Of a stretch of DNA of 64,000 bases, positions 1-13,400 are shown piece after piece; positions within the stretch are counted from its first letter, which is position 1, and each line of letters begins with the position of its first letter. The stretch spans positions 62,001 to 126,000 of the forward strand of contig NW_020290006.1 in the NCBI RefSeq assembly GCF_003144195.1. Reading direction: 5' to 3'. Source of the stretch: Ceraceosorus guamensis. Its lineage: Eukaryota > Basidiomycota > Exobasidiomycetes > Ceraceosorales > Ceraceosoraceae. The position numbers and the translations under genes are program-made. The notes below the pieces were generated by a model. That model was not told where the DNA came from. It saw only the letters and a list, made by a program, of their open reading frames with translations, and made no database searches.

Positions 1-498
1 TAACAATTGCGCTGCGGAGAGCGATCAAGTTGCTCTCAGGTTACTTTCGCAGTTTTGCTGGCTCATCGGCAAATTCTATGAAAGGCGAGCAGTGAAGACG
101 TCAACAAATCTCCAAGTGGTGTCCACGAAGTATGACAAGTGGTGAGCGTCGTTCGAGTCGAAGAAGGGTCAATCTTGTGGTGTAGGCGCATTAGCCCATA
201 AAAGACCGTTCAATCTTCCTTCGCCTCCGCCTTGGCAGGCAAAGAACTGGTATGCGTGCGATCGATGTATGCCTCGCGCAGCTCTCATCTCGCTTGCTCC
301 CTGCTCGAGGTGGACACATTTAGAGTTCGGAAGCACGCCTCCTCTTCTCATTGAGGCGCAAGCAAAGATGTGGGGATGATCGAAGTCATAGCATTCTTCG
401 CAAATGTGATTTGAGCAGAGCGCGCCGAGTGAGCCCGACTCGAAGCTTGAGCTTTCTGCACGCCCTTCCTACCATCCAAAAGACTCGTTGAGCTGTTA
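1..498. other. Intergenic, no gene seen
   Basis: No supported coding or RNA gene was found here. The stretch lies downstream of the ferric reductase stop codon and presumably holds its 3' UTR and terminator. I see no repeat or recognisable control site. Confidence 0.5.
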
Positions 499-3400
499 TC
501 ATGATGATTGAGGATCAAAGAAATCAGAGTCAGTCAACGCAGGGCGATGTTTCTCAACTCTAGCGAGGGTGGCGGCAGGGACTTTGCACTTCTGACTCAC
601 CAGCCAGATCTCGTCCAATCCTTTTCGGTCATGTTGCAAACGAGCTGTAGCGTTAGCAGCGGCATCGCTCATTCCTGCAGGTCCGCATACCACAACAGCC
701 AAGCTTCGAGCCGACGAATTTGCCGCATGTTGCGCTGCATCTCGAATGATGCTGGGTACGTGAGGTCGTTCAAGACTTGCAGGTCTTTCTCTAGCAGCTC
801 CTCGATAAGCCGTCCACTTTTCCGCACCGAAATCTGCTTCGGGCGCCGAGTTGGATCGAGATACAGCATCAGACGCGGAAATGCACTCGCGTGTGATGTG
901 AAGAGTGAACGTGTAGGCGACCTTGGACGCGGCAAATCGCTCCGAGATGGCGTCTAGGTAAGGTTGAAACCACGCGAGCGAGGCTTAAGAAAACGCAGCC
1001 AGGATCATTAGTTCCATTCAAGAGCGAGAAGTGGCGTCAGGATACGTTGCAATCAGTATTGCTTGAGCTGAGACAACAACACGGACTCACCTCGGCTGCG
1101 GACGCTCCAAACCAAGTGGACGCTTCGTGTCTGAATGCGATCAGCGTTGGCCATGGCCAGATGCATGCACGCGCTGGTGGCGAATGTGATTCCGACGCCA
1201 CCAGCGAGAATCAAGACGTGGTCGAAAGCTTGCAGGGAGGCGGAACTCTGACCATAGGGACCATCGATGATGGCGGGAACCATACATGCTCGAGTCGGGA
1301 GCAGAGGCGCGTCGCCACTGTCCAAAGCATACGCTTCCGAACTTTCCGGTACAGCTCGCAAAGGGTGGCTCGAGTTTTGCTTCGTCATGTAGATACTTTC
1401 GGACTCGATGTCATCTTCAGCTTCCACGCTTGCGGCTTTGGACCTGGCGTGCTTCAGCAGCTTCCGGGTGATCCCGTCGTGCACTCTAGCCACCAACACT
1501 AGTTCCGAATCGCAGTGATGATCCGGCTGTGGCAGATTCACAATCGTGAATGGGTGGCTTTGCAAGGGCGCAAGCGTCGGAAAGCGGATGAAGACGTGTG
1601 CTCCTCTGTCAGCAACGCGAAGCGCGGCAAGTCAGCACTCGGTGTAGCAGCTCATCCGCAGCTTGACGACGGTACGTACGGCCACCATCTGACGTTTGTC
1701 TTGAGCGCAATCCTGAGCATTTCTTCACCTGCAACCAATTCTTCTCCAGACACTTCCACGCTGGCTTTGGCCCCTACGAAGTATCTGCTAGCAGTAGCGC
1801 TGCGCGCCCATTTGATCAGCGTAGCGAAGCCCCAGACGCCCACTGCAGCCCAGAGCCAGATCCAGCTGTTGAGCGTGTTGTCGGTGTGGAAAAAGTAGAA
1901 GCCAATGAAGAGCAGAGTTGACACGATATGTTGCTATTCGCGAAATAGTACAAAGGTGTTGAGTCGGTGCCACAGCTGTTTGACAGTGGGATAGCGGTAC
2001 TCACAATCACAAAGAATTCGTAGCTCATGTTTCGGAACACTCGAGTGGAGCTCAGCACCATCCAGATCATCAAAGAGAGGGCTACGGTGCCATTCCAGTA
2101 AGTGACGTAGTCTATGGAGAGCGAAGAGGGTGAGAGGTCTCAGCTCCGCAGTGCCTCTCGCGGCAAGACGCGATCGAGACGATTGCAAATGGCTCACCGC
2201 TCTTCCACCAAGCCCAGAGGTTGGAGCTGCCACCTTCAGTGAGTGGTTGCCAAATGAATGGAATGGTGTGTATCAAGCTGAGGGTGAGAATCAGCCTAGC
2301 AAGCCACTGATGGTACACCTAATTCGTAGATCGAAGGTGTACAAGGATGCTGAGCAAGTTGTGCTTTCGGCAGCATTAGTCGTCCATACCACGCACCTGA
2401 AGTCTCTCGTGCGATACTGCGGTAAGGATGGAGATGACGTTGACCTTGGTCGCTAGTGCGAGTAGAAAAGGGATCATGGCATTGGCAAGCATACCAGCTC
2501 TGATAGCAAGCGGCGGGGAGCCCCACTCTCTAGTTTTCCTATAGTAAGGCCGGACGCCCAGTGTCCAACCAAAGATGGCAGCGCAGAAGAGTGCGATGGC
2601 AATCGAAGCTCCAAGAGCAGGCAATCTAAAGCCTGGTAGGATGCGGCCCTTTTGTAGGTAGCCTACTGATCTTCCCCAGGAGACTAGTTTGAAGTAGAAT
2701 GGCAGCCTTCGTTGCAGAGAGACGGCCAGCTTGGGTCGATGGACTCGCAAGCGATGTAGCAAGCCCGGACCGACGGTGACCAGGATTAGGATGGCCAGCA
2801 TGAGCCATGTCACGCCTGAGAGCGATGGGCGGGCATCAGAAAGCGTAAGCTGGAGACGGGCGCGTCGTGTATGCGTAGCTAGCAAAGCTTGATCATCGCA
2901 TCACACCACTCACGATTGGCATACTTTTGCATGTCGTACCAATTATCGGCGTGAAGCATCGCTGCCAGTCGCTCTGCAGAAGGCGGTCGATTCTGCCATA
3001 TTTGCACAAAATGCAGCATAAGACCTCTTCAGCAAAGGTATACTACTCGTATCGACTTGCTGTTGGAAGTTTGTGTTGCAGAAGACTCACATTAGGCCCA
3101 TGCTCGTCCGGATCGTATGGCTCGTCAGCGTCGCCATGCCCGCCATGGCGCTTGCTCAAAGGCAGTACAAGATCGATGAGGGTCATCGTTCCGTCGTTGG
3201 GTGGCGATACGAGCGCTACGCCTTGAGCGTTTCCGACTGTTGGTGTAAAAGCCGCGCTGTGGCTAAGTGTGTCCAAAAGTGAATGGATGACGGCGTATGG
3301 TATGGACCTGGAGATGGTAATGGAGGATGTCCGTATGGCCCAAATGAAAGGAGCATATGTGGATTCAGAATACCAACGAAAGTGCTAGAGACACGCTCCC

Positions 3401-3573
3401 CATTGGTCGTGAAGGGCTGAATCAAATAAGCGCAGTCTCGATACGTGTCTAGTCAACTGGTGACGGTCTAGCGCGGGCCATCGGCAAGTGAGCTTCTTTG
3501 CGAAAGGGCAAACAGTACCTTGCTGCGAGACAAGGTTGGTAACGAATGTCAGCGAGATCAAAGCAGCGGACAT
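499..3573 (-). CDS. Ferric reductase, FRE/NOX-type transmembrane NAD(P)H oxidoreductase
   Basis: Predicted plasma-membrane flavocytochrome that reduces extracellular Fe3+ (or Cu2+) with cytosolic NAD(P)H. The exons I can join in frame are 3573-3445, 3384-3091, 2992-2914, 2878-2397, 2318-2198, 2111-2005, 1933-1680, 1605-1091 and 953-499, giving about 811 residues. The core membrane segments carry two histidine pairs 14 residues apart, H331/H345 (YHQWLARLILTLSLIH) and H406/H420; the second pair forms only after splicing, as expected for bis-haem ligands. The FAD site HPFTIVN follows, then the NAD(P)H motifs DGPYG and AGGVGIT (all in exon 8), and VVCGPAGMS near the C-terminus in exon 9. The family assignment is secure. 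The first two exons are poorly conserved, and intron 1 (donor GTATCG) is the weakest junction; its acceptor TAG would be an in-frame stop if the intron were retained. Whether it acts in high-affinity iron uptake cannot be told, because no iron permease or multicopper oxidase gene is adjacent. Confidence 0.86.
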
Positions 3574-4738
3574 CTACAGGTCGAAGCGGCTTGTGCGCTG
3601 TATTCACAGCTGATACTCACACGCACAGGTGCCGGTGCCTATAGCAGACGGCGATGCAGAATGCATATGAAGTCGTGAGTCAAGAGTGGGCAGGAAAGGT
3701 ACCGCCGGCAAGGAGAGAGATCCAAGCAAGACGAGGCCGCTGCCTACATGGAGCGTACCTGTACCAGGTACATGCAGTCAGTCAGTCACCAGTGGCTCAC
3801 CGACGTCCGTCGCTTGTGGTTCCATTCACATTTTCGCTATCAATGCGGCCTGTTGAGGCATCGAGCGCCAAACGCTTTGCAAGGTAAAGGAAATCACGAA
3901 TGAAGTCGACGAGAAACGCTCCGAGCGCTCACTTCGCCCTTGCGCACGCAACCACCTGCTGCGCGCGCGCGGTGCCTTTTGGCGCGACTCGGAGACTTTC
4001 GCGGTCAGCGACGCACCGATGCATGCATGGGCTCAAAGCTGCGCGCGCATGCAGCGCGGTGTTGAAGGCGTGCTTGTCTGATCTCGGCTCCACGATCACG
4101 TGCAGGGTATAGAGGGCATGGCATGTACATGCTAAGCGAACTGGAAGTCTGGAGTCCAGTCCATCCATCATCGTTCATCACTACGTCACAAGGAACAGAC
4201 ACATCATTCGAAGGAGACTAACGAAGTAGGGCCGTGCACGCACATGCAATCTAATGTATAACGTTGGATGCTCCCTGAGGTTTGTGTTCTCTCTGCGGCG
4301 CCTGAGCATGGCACAGCGGAGCTACTTGAGCGTTTCTTTGAGCCTCATGACCCATTTTCATCTTCCCTTCGATATCTTTGCCCTCCGCTGTGACCCAATT
4401 AGTCTCTGCCTGTGGCTCGCATGCAACTGCACGGAGCGTTAAGAGGGCATCTTGCCTGCGGGTACATTAAGTGCGATGACGTGCCTGCTGTGTCTGGGCC
4501 CCGAGTCCTGGTTGTGTCCGCCATTTTCCTGGTATCGAGGTTGGCCATACTTGGGGTGCCATCTTTCTTTGTGATGAAGATGTCGGAGAACAGTCAAATT
4601 GCTGCTACTGGCGACAGCCGGCGCGCAAGAGCAGGGGTCGGACGCTCCGACACCAGCCAGAGAGGCCGCGAATGCAGGATTGGTGTGTCCTGGACAGCCT
4701 TGATATTCAGACGGAAGGAGATTGGCAACCTCCATTCA
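3574..4738. promoter_or_regulatory. Upstream region of the ferric reductase gene
   Basis: About 1.2 kb between the WD40 gene stop and the ferric reductase start. It must hold the reductase promoter. A 17-base inverted repeat (GTACCT-gtacc-AGGTAC) sits at 3755-3771, and a CTGTAG acceptor-like sequence lies directly before the ATG, so a 5' UTR intron is possible. No clear TATA box or other gene was seen. Confidence 0.35.
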
Positions 4739-6135
4739 CTACGTCTCGGACTTGATTGGGATGTCATCGAGACTCCAGATCTTTTGAAGGAGTTTCGTCA
4801 CAGGTCATGAGCGATGCACGCTAGTCTAGGCGAAGAGTGTGCAGTACATACCTTTATTGAAGGATCATGGTCCATGCTTGCCGAGGCGATGATGTCGAGC
4901 GTGGGATGCGCCTGAGGATAGAAAAAGCTGTGAGCATGTATCCGACAAGCCTAGGTCCTTGTGCAGCTGCTCAGCAGCACCACCAACTCACAGCAATCGC
5001 AATGACAACGTCTCTATGCCCAACCAGAATCTGATCAACTTTCTTGGACTGCAAGTCCCACACGTACACTCTTTGGTCCTCGCTCCCCGCGACGACGAAT
5101 ATTTGCTTCAGCCCCCTCTTCCTCATCTCTTGCTTTCTGGGATCTTCATCCGTGCCTTGCCCTCCGACCGATGTCGACGCGGGCAGCTCCCGAGGTGCAG
5201 TGAAATCTGCTGCGCAAGCAAATTTCCCATTCGTATAGCCATTCCCCGTATACGTCTTGAGCACACGAGAATTGGGAATGTCCCAAAGACGGATGGTGTT
5301 GTCTAGCGAAGAGGCAAGGATTTGAGAAGATGATGGCGTGAACTTGACGTGAGAGAGTGGAGCATTGTCCCGATGCACTAGTGTTTTTAGACACGTTCCT
5401 GTTGAAGTGTCCCACAAGCGTCTTTACGCACACCATTGCCGTAAAAAAATCTAGTCAGAAAGCGTCATCTCTCGCTGCGAGCATAAAGAGCACTCACAAG
5501 AGACCATCATAGGAACAGCTTACGATGAGGTCTCCATCCCTATTAAAGTCCACACCAGTCACCGCCTCTGAATGTGCCGGTATGGTCTTGTGACAAATTC
5601 CGCGCTTGACATCCCAAAGCCTAATAGTCTCATCGAAAGATCCCGAGACGATCAGACTGCACTGAAGATTGTAGGCCAGACAAAAGACGTACGATGTGTG
5701 CCCCTGCAGAAGGCGAACTTGGGCACCCTGAAGCGGACGTGTGCGTGACTGGGTGAGAAATACGACGCATACATGCTACTAGAGCATCACAAACGCATTT
5801 TCTGCACTCACCGTATCGCAGTCCCAGACTCTCACAGTCCTGTCATCGCTCGCGCTTGCAACGTAGCGTCCATCGCCGCTCCAAGCCACCTGATTGACAC
5901 CCAGCTTGTGTCCCTTCAGGGTAAACTTCAAGCTCCCGCTGGCAAGGTTCCAGATCTTGATGGTGCGATCGGAGCCAGAACTTGCCAGCAGCATTCCATG
6001 CGGAGATATGGACAGCGATGAGACTGAACGAGTATGCCCTTGTAGCGTTTGGCGCAGCACATACCCTTCACGCTTGGTCGGGCCGAGAGGAGGGCTTGTG
6101 GGTGTTGTAGTTTCCTCAACAGAGTCGACATCCAT
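4739..6135 (-). CDS. WDR5: WD40 protein, WDR5/Swd3-type
   Basis: A seven-bladed WD40 protein of about 361 residues, built from exons 6135-5812, 5727-5498, 5421-4992, 4911-4852 and 4780-4739. The repeats follow WDR5 blade by blade: [27 protein letters not shown] with [24 protein letters not shown] with [30 protein letters not shown] with SYDGLLRLWD, then LDNTIRLWD and [10 protein letters not shown]. In known family members it is the scaffold of the COMPASS/MLL histone H3K4 methyltransferase complexes and holds the WIN motif. The tail [16 protein letters not shown] is encoded by a 42-base last exon. Unusual is a charged insertion of about 35 residues in the sixth blade, near residues 257-293. 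Orthology to WDR5 is well supported by the order and wording of the repeats; another WD40 scaffold is a less likely alternative. Confidence 0.88.
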
Positions 6136-6805
6136 TGCGCCTTTTCTGTCTCTTCTTCGCTCTGCTGACTTGTCAGCGCGTCGAGAGGCAGCCGACGCTA
6201 ACTTTCCACCAGGGAGAGAAGAGGACAGACGGGGATTGCAGCGCGGTGAGAGGCCTGCAAAGAGGTGGTTGCCCGCTTGCTATTCTTCACGTCACCATTC
6301 GTAACTCGTGCTAACCCATCAGTTGGCCCGCGGCCTGCAACATGAACGTCGCGGTGCGCAAAGCCCTCGTGACTTGTGACTGCATGGTGGCATGTGCCGG
6401 TAGCAGCGCATGTCCATTTCTTGATTCCAAGCTAGTCAAGATTCGTGATTCATGGTGAGGGAGGCAGACCCTGCCCAGCGTACGCGGCGCCACGTGGTCT
6501 GTCGCGCTGCAGGTAGAAATGTGTGCCTCTTGATTGGCGCGCCTGTTCGGGGCTGACCTGACAGCAGCTCATTCGCAGGCGCATGCACGCACGCGCTCGG
6601 GCTTTCCCTCAATAACAGACGCGGGCGAGCTGTGGCGGGTGAGGTCAAGCCATCTTCCAGCTTGATGCTGCAACCACGAACGCCGCGCGAGGAAAGGTGA
6701 ATGGTGCTTCTCCCTTGACACAGCGGCGCACTTATCACTCTCACACCAGTCACTCCAGCGTGCTTCCCACTCTGATAGCTCTTTTGCCAGCAAAGGAAGC
6801 TCACC
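6136..6805. promoter_or_regulatory. Shared divergent promoter, WDR5 and NDUFS1
   Basis: The 670 bases between two start codons that point away from each other. Both promoters must lie here. An AGATTCGTGATTC copy of the dispersed TCACGA-core motif is near 6440. No obvious TATA box was found, as expected for housekeeping genes. Confidence 0.45.
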
Positions 6806-9341
6806 ATGATGCGCATGGCCCCACTCCGCGCCGCCTCGTCGGCAGTGGCGAGCACCACCAGCTCCACCGCCTCTTCTTCTCGATCCGTCTTGGCTTCCAA
6901 TTCGGGTATTGCATCTCGAAGATGCCTCCAGACCTCGGCTAAGCTGTCTCAGGCATCCCCCGCCGAGCCTCCGAAGATGATCAAGCTGCAAGTCAATGGT
7001 AGGGATGTCGAAGTCGAGCAAGGGTGAGTTGGACGTGTCAAAAGCCGCACTGGAAAATTCGCGGTCAACTAAATGTATGCTTGCCACTCTCGATTCTCCC
7101 TCGTCATTGTCAGAACGGCCCTCATCCAAGCATGCGAAAAGGCTGGAGCACAGATACCTCGATTTTGCTACCACGAGAGACTTCAAATTGCTGGTAATTG
7201 CCGTGAGTGCGATCCATTAGTGCGCTGGGTTGCGAGTCGGTCCGTCTTGTTCAACCAGCTGACCCGATCCTCACCTTGTTGCCACTCAGGAATGTGCTTG
7301 GTGACCTCGCAAGGAGCACCAAAGCCCGTAGCTTCTTGTGCTATGCCTGCTGCTCCAGGCATGAAGATCTTTACAGTAAGTATCGTGGCCGAGCCCTATC
7401 GACCGGTACGCGCAGACGCTCATCTCACATGCGTTGACATCGCAGGAGGACGAAAAGACAAAGACGGCGCGAGCAAACGTGATGGAGTTTTTATTGGCAA
7501 ATCATCCACTGGACTGCCCCATCTGCGACTGGGGTGGCGAGTGTGACCTGCAGGACCAGTCGATGCGCTATGGATCCGATCGCGGACGCTTTCACGAGAT
7601 TGCAGGCAAGCGCGCGGTGGAGGACAAGAATCTGGGGCCCCTGGTGAAGACAATCATGACCAGGTGCATTCACTGCACCAGGTGTGTTCGATTTAGCAAC
7701 GATGTAGCTGGTGTGCAAGAGATGGGGACATCGGGACGAGGCAATGACTTGCAGATCGGCACCTACATCGAAAAGGTCATCGACTCTGAGATGAGCGGAA
7801 ACATCATCGACCTGTGCCCCGTCGGCGCCCTCACCAGCAAGCCATACGCGTTTACTACCAGACCTTGGGAACTGAAGAAGACGGAAAGCATCGACGTTTT
7901 GGATGCCGTCGGCTCCAACATTCGCGTCGACTCTCGTGGCGTGCAGGTCATGCGCGTCTTGCCCCGCACCAACGACGATGTCAACGAGGAGTGGATTAAC
8001 GACAAGACCAGATTCGCAGTCGATGGTCTCAAGTATCAACGATTGACAACTCCTCTCATCAAGCAGGGCGACCGCTTCGTCCCCGCGTCTTGGCCAGAGG
8101 CGCTCGCCACTGTTGCCGAGGGCTTGGCCGCTAGCGGCGCCAAGGGAGACGAGATTCAGGGTGTGGCTGGTGCGCTCGCAGACGCAGAGAGCCTCGTCGC
8201 TTTGAAGGATCTGGTCAACTCGCTCGGCAGCGAGAACGTCACCGTAGATTTACCAGCTGGTCAATTGCCACCCGCCTCTGGCGTTGACGTTCGCTCGAAT
8301 TATCAGTTCAACAGCACCATTGCTGGTATCGAGGAAGCGGATGCTCTGCTCTTGATCGGCACCAACCCTCGACACGAGGCCGCCATCATCAACACGAGAA
8401 TCCGCAAGGCATACTTGCACAAGGGTCTCGATGTTGGATTGATCGGAGAAAAGGTCGACACAACTTACGAGTACGAGCACGTCGGCAGCGACGCCAGCGC
8501 TATCGCTGACGTTCTCGCGGGCAAGGGCAACTTCGGAAAGCGGTTAAAGGAAGCCAAGAAGCCGATGATTGTTATTGGAAGTAGCGTCCTGGAGCACGTC
8601 GACGGAGCAGCAGCGCTCTCCGAGGTGGCAAAAGCGGTGCAGGCAGACAAGCGGTACTTGAGCGAAGAGTATACGGGCTTTGGCATTCTGCAAAGGACAG
8701 CCTCGCGTGTCGCTTCCCTCGATGTTGGCTACAGCCCAAGCCAGCAGGCTAGCAAGACAACGCCCAAGTTTGTCTACTTGCTCGGTGCCGACGACTTTGC
8801 CAATGCGGAGGACAGGATTCCCAGGGACGCCTTTGTCGTATACCAGGGTCATCACGGAGATGTGGGAGCGCAATATGCTTCCGTCATCCTGCCGTCATCA
8901 TGCTACACGGAACACAGCCTGACCTATACCAACACGGAAGGACGCAACCAGATCACCCGCGCTGCCGTCCCACCACCCGGAGCTTCTCGGGAGGGCTGGA
9001 AGTGCATTCGAGCTCTCTCGGAAGTGCTAGGCAGCCCGCTGCCGTACGACGACATCCTGAGCGTGAGGGACAGGATGTTTGACATTTCGCCCACCTTGAC
9101 GCGTTACGATCAACGGGAAGCCACCAGTGCGGCCACCGCGCTCTTGGGTTTGAAGGACCTGCAAGCGAAGGCGAAGGGCAAGAAGATCACGGGCGCCCCT
9201 CTGCTCAACCCCATCCAAAACTTTTACCAAACGGACGCGGTGTCCAGATCTTCTCCCACTATGGCCAAGTGCGTCGATGCATTCATCAACAAGGTCGGCG
9301 ACGAAGGCAGACCGGGCGCGGAGCTCGCCTCATTCAGCTAG
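6806..9341 (+). CDS. NDUFS1: NADH:ubiquinone oxidoreductase 75-kDa subunit (complex I)
   Basis: The largest peripheral-arm subunit of mitochondrial complex I; it carries iron-sulfur clusters that pass electrons from NADH. Exons 6806-7023, 7114-7202, 7290-7375 and 7446-9341 give 762 residues. Residues 1-50 form a Ser/Ala/Arg-rich mitochondrial presequence. A 2Fe-2S ferredoxin domain follows, with [37 protein letters not shown] and SCAMPA. The next cluster ligands are [10 protein letters not shown] (Cys155, Cys158, Cys164) and [11 protein letters not shown] (Cys205, Cys208, Cys211), followed by [12 protein letters not shown]. The rest is the molybdopterin-oxidoreductase-like domain, which is catalytically inert in this family. 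Two codons, ATGATG, stand at the chosen start; the length suits the family. All introns keep the frame, and the protein has no visible defect. As a nuclear copy with a presequence and introns it is the expressed host gene. Confidence 0.95.
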
Positions 9342-10403
9342 AGAGACATAGTGTGCCGCTCTCGGCCTTTCTTTGACACGTAGACACGCATCCGATACGC
9401 ACGCCCCCTAAGACTGTCCTTTCGCAATGAAACGCCTTCCAAGTTTGCTGTGCGCTGGAAATGGCCTTGAGCCCTCGTCTGTCTGTGCGCATTTGTTCGT
9501 AGGTGTGCAGAGTCAGACGGGCCATCCCCGACCAGCACGCTCAACTCGCTAGCCTGAGGCAGCCGTACTGGTGCTGGTCCTTTATGGTTGCATGCGTCGC
9601 ATTCACACTTCTTTGATGACTCGTGATCCGACGCTGAGCGTGGGATTTGTACGTCCCGTACGTCGTGCTGGTCCATTGCTCGCTGCGTCCATGCAGAGGA
9701 GGCAGAGAATTGACGGGCACACATATGACATATTTTGGCGGGCTTTGGCGAACCCATTTCGTTCGTCTTCTCTCATCATTGATCGCCCGCAGGACGCGTT
9801 CGACAAGCACTCGTGACTGTGCTTGGTACGCGCCTGCATCACGCGCGCAATGAATCAGAAAGCAATTTACGCGTCGAGTATGGGCCACACGCAGATTCTG
9901 GTCCAAAGACGCGTTGACTGTTCTCGCGCTGCCTGCCTGCTGATTATTCGCTGTGCACGCCTCGTCCGCTGATGATCGCGCATCGCGCGCTGCCAGTCAC
10001 GATGAGTGACAGCTATGGTGGCTGACATGAGTCACGCGCTCGCAGCATTTAGCCGCGAGATGAGGCTGCGAAGGGAGGAGAGGCGCGCGTGATGAGAAGT
10101 TTTGAGCCGTGAGGGATGCATGCCGATGTACTCACGATGGTGATGATGATGATGATGGTTGACGACGCGAGTCTGGGCATGAGCTTCGTGATGGATAGTT
10201 TGCAAGCCCACTCTGAGCATCTTTACCTGTTCGTCGTACACCATCCACAACCCATTCGTAGGAGTCTCTTTTGCTACGCAAGACTTGCGACTCAGAGAGT
10301 TCGTACAAGCATTCGCATTGGCTCTGAGCCTCGCTTACCCGATCTCAACATTGCCGCCAGCTGGCTACTTTCGAGCGCACAACCGCTCGTCCGGCCATCC
10401 ATC
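9342..10403. other. Intergenic with (GAT)n microsatellite
   Basis: No supported gene. A short GATGATGATGAT run lies at about 10137-10160. The short open frames present on both strands have no recognisable product. The right part should contain the promoter of the SNF2 remodeler gene. Confidence 0.4.
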
Positions 10404-13400
10404 ATGTCGGCGTCGACATCCAAGACGAACTCCAGAGCCGGCTCTAGCGATACGATCAAGCTGGCCAAAGCTGCTGATGCAGCTGGAGATGATGGCCTGA
10501 ACACACCTCCACCCCGCACATCTTCTCCTGCGGCTGCTGCCAATGGAGCCAGATCGAACGCGGAACAGAGTGCTGGCAGGTCTCGACCCAGAGCTTCGAA
10601 AGAGCAAACTGTCGACCCAAAGGTGAGCGCGCGGCCGGGAAAGCGTTTGAAAAGGCTCGGCTTCGCGTTGTAAAGCTCATCGCCTGACTTTTTGCTCATC
10701 CTACCACACAGGAGGAGGAAGCTCGACGCAAAAAGCTCAACTTTTTGCTTCAAAAGAGCGGCGTGTACTCCAAAATTATGCAGCAAAAGATGGACAAGGA
10801 GAGGGAAAAGCGTTTGGCAGCTGAAAAGAAGAAGAGGAGCGAAGCGTCTTCGAGCAAAGATGTGGCAAAGTCCGACGCTGACTCTAGCGAGAACGCGAAG
10901 CGCGGGGAAGCTGGACCCAATGGAGCGAGCGATGCGCGCAGAACCACCCGAGGCGGCGATCAACACAAAGCGGCGCCTCTGCCAAAGAGAACCAGGCACG
11001 ATGCTCCACGTAAGAAAGAAGGCTATGAGCTGTCCAACTACATTGATGAGGATGTGGTAAAGGCGGCAGCAGCTGCCAAGACGGACGCGGACGACGCGAA
11101 AGCGTCAAAGAAGCGCAAGACGGAGAATGGTAATGGTGTGGCGGTCAAGTCTGAGGGAGAGGCGCAAACAGAATCTGCTCAGCAGGAAGATGAGGATGAA
11201 GAGGATGTCAAGGGCAGACAACCTGCTCTGATCACTGGTGCTACGATGAGAAAGTACCAGCTTGCAGGTCTGGAGTGGATGGTCAGCCTGTACGAAAACG
11301 GCCTGAATGGCATCTTGGCGGACGAAATGGGCCTGGGAAAGACTTTGCAAACCATCTCGTTCTTTGCCTATCTCAAATCCAAAAACGTTTGGGGACCTTT
11401 TCTCGTCGTTGCTCCCAAGTCCACCACGCTCAATTGGCTCAGGGAGATCCAAAAGTTCTCGCCGAGCATTCCGGGTTTGTGCTACATGGGTAGCAAGGAG
11501 GAGAGACGGGTGCTTCGATCTCAACATCTCAGAAAGCCAGGCACGGTCCAGGAAAAGAGCAGATTTCCAGTCGTCATTACGAGCTACGAAGCCGCTATCG
11601 CTGATCGAGTCGCATTGGCACAACATGATTGGAAGTTCCTCGTTGTGGATGAGGGTCACCGCATAAAGAACATGGAGTCAAAGTGAGTTGGCCGCGTTTG
11701 ACCCCATCACGAAATCGTCTGGCTTGCGCTTGCTCATCACTTGCGCCAATTTGCTGCGACAGACTCATCACCGAGCTCAAAAAGTACAGGACTGCCAACA
11801 GACTGCTGCTGACAGGCACTCCTCTTCACGTAAGTCGAGCTTCTGCATGTGAACTGGAATGCCAAGCTGAAAGTCGCGCTGCCATGCGCACAGAACAATC
11901 TCCGAGAGCTATGGTCATTGCTCAACTTTATCCTTCCAGACATCTTTGATGATCTGGCGACGTTCGAATCTTGGTTTGACTTTGACGGATTGCACGACGG
12001 AGAGTCGTCGGCCTTTCTCACGCAAGATTACCGCAAGAATGTGGTGGAACAGCTGCACGCCATCTTGAAGCCCTTTTTGCTCAGACGCACAAAGGATGAC
12101 GTCGAGAATTTGCCGCCAAAGAAGGAGTACCTGTTGTATGCGCCACTCACTGCTGAGCAGAAACAGCTGTACGATGCCGTCACTGATAGGACCATCAGAA
12201 GGGTACTTTTGGAAAGAAAGACGGGAATGTCGTGGGACGAAATCGTCAAGGTCAGACCTGATTGCAGAAAATGGGCCAGCTTGGGCAAGGATGGCAAGAG
12301 CATTCAAGGGCCCCTGTACGGCAATCCCGAGGATGGGTATGCTGTTCGCTCCGAGTCCTTGTCCGAGGATGAAGTGGAGGAGACCACAGCCGTGGGCAAA
12401 CGAGCGCAGAGAGAGCAAGGCTCGGGAGATAGAAAGGGAAGAGCTAGACGAGCGAAAAAGAACATTACGTATGATGAGCATCGGTTGTCGGATGATGCTT
12501 GGGCCGACAAGATCGAGGCAGAGTCCAGCGACGAGGAGGAGGTCGACCCTATCGTCGATCCGGACGATGTTGCGCACCAAGGCAAGCTGCACGCGATCCA
12601 AGAAGCTCGTGAGTGTGTGCTCGTCTCACCCAGCTATGCAAAGTTGCCAATGTGCATCGTCCTGACGCGTTGCGCCCTCTACTTTCAGGTCGCGTCATCA
12701 ACGATATGAAAATGTCCAATACTGCCATGCTTCTCCGACAAATTTGCTGTCATCCGTACGAAGTTGATTGGCCAAAGGACGAGAATGGACACGAAATCAT
12801 CAGCGATGGTCTGATCAACGCGTCTGGTAAGATGCTCATGCTCAACCGTCTCCTCGAAAGGCTGTTCAAGGGAGGCCACAAGGTGTTGATCTTCAGCCAG
12901 GTTAGCGATGACTTGCGTCTCGGGTGATGTGCGCTTCGAAAGCTTACTCTGGTGGCCGCTTTCACAGTTCACCAAGATCCTTGATATCATCGAAGACTGG
13001 GCTCAGGGTGCGTATCTCGGACATGCGAGGAGATCGCTTTCAAGTGCTCACCGCGCTTCTCGTCTCGTTGCTGCAGAGGATAAAAACTGGAACACTTTCC
13101 GCATTGACGGGAATACTTCCTTGCAAGATCGCGAAGATCAGATGAACGCCTTTAACAATGAAAAGGGACCCGACGCTGTCAATCTGTTCCTTCTTAGCAC
13201 GCGCGCCGGTGGACTTGGCATCAATCTCATCGCCGCTGATACGGTCATCTTCTACGATAGCGATTGGGTGAGTGTGCAAGATCGATCGAGGCTTTGATGC
13301 GACATGTTGTGCTGATGCTTGCACCTCATACACCTCTGCAGAACCCGCAAGCGGACTTGCAAGCTCAGGATAGAGCCCACCGTATTGGTCAGACAAAGCC

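Noticed and set aside
10292-10999. Open frame of 235 codons on the minus strand
   Set aside because: Antisense to the first two exons of the SNF2 remodeler, whose reading is supported by family motifs and splice sites.
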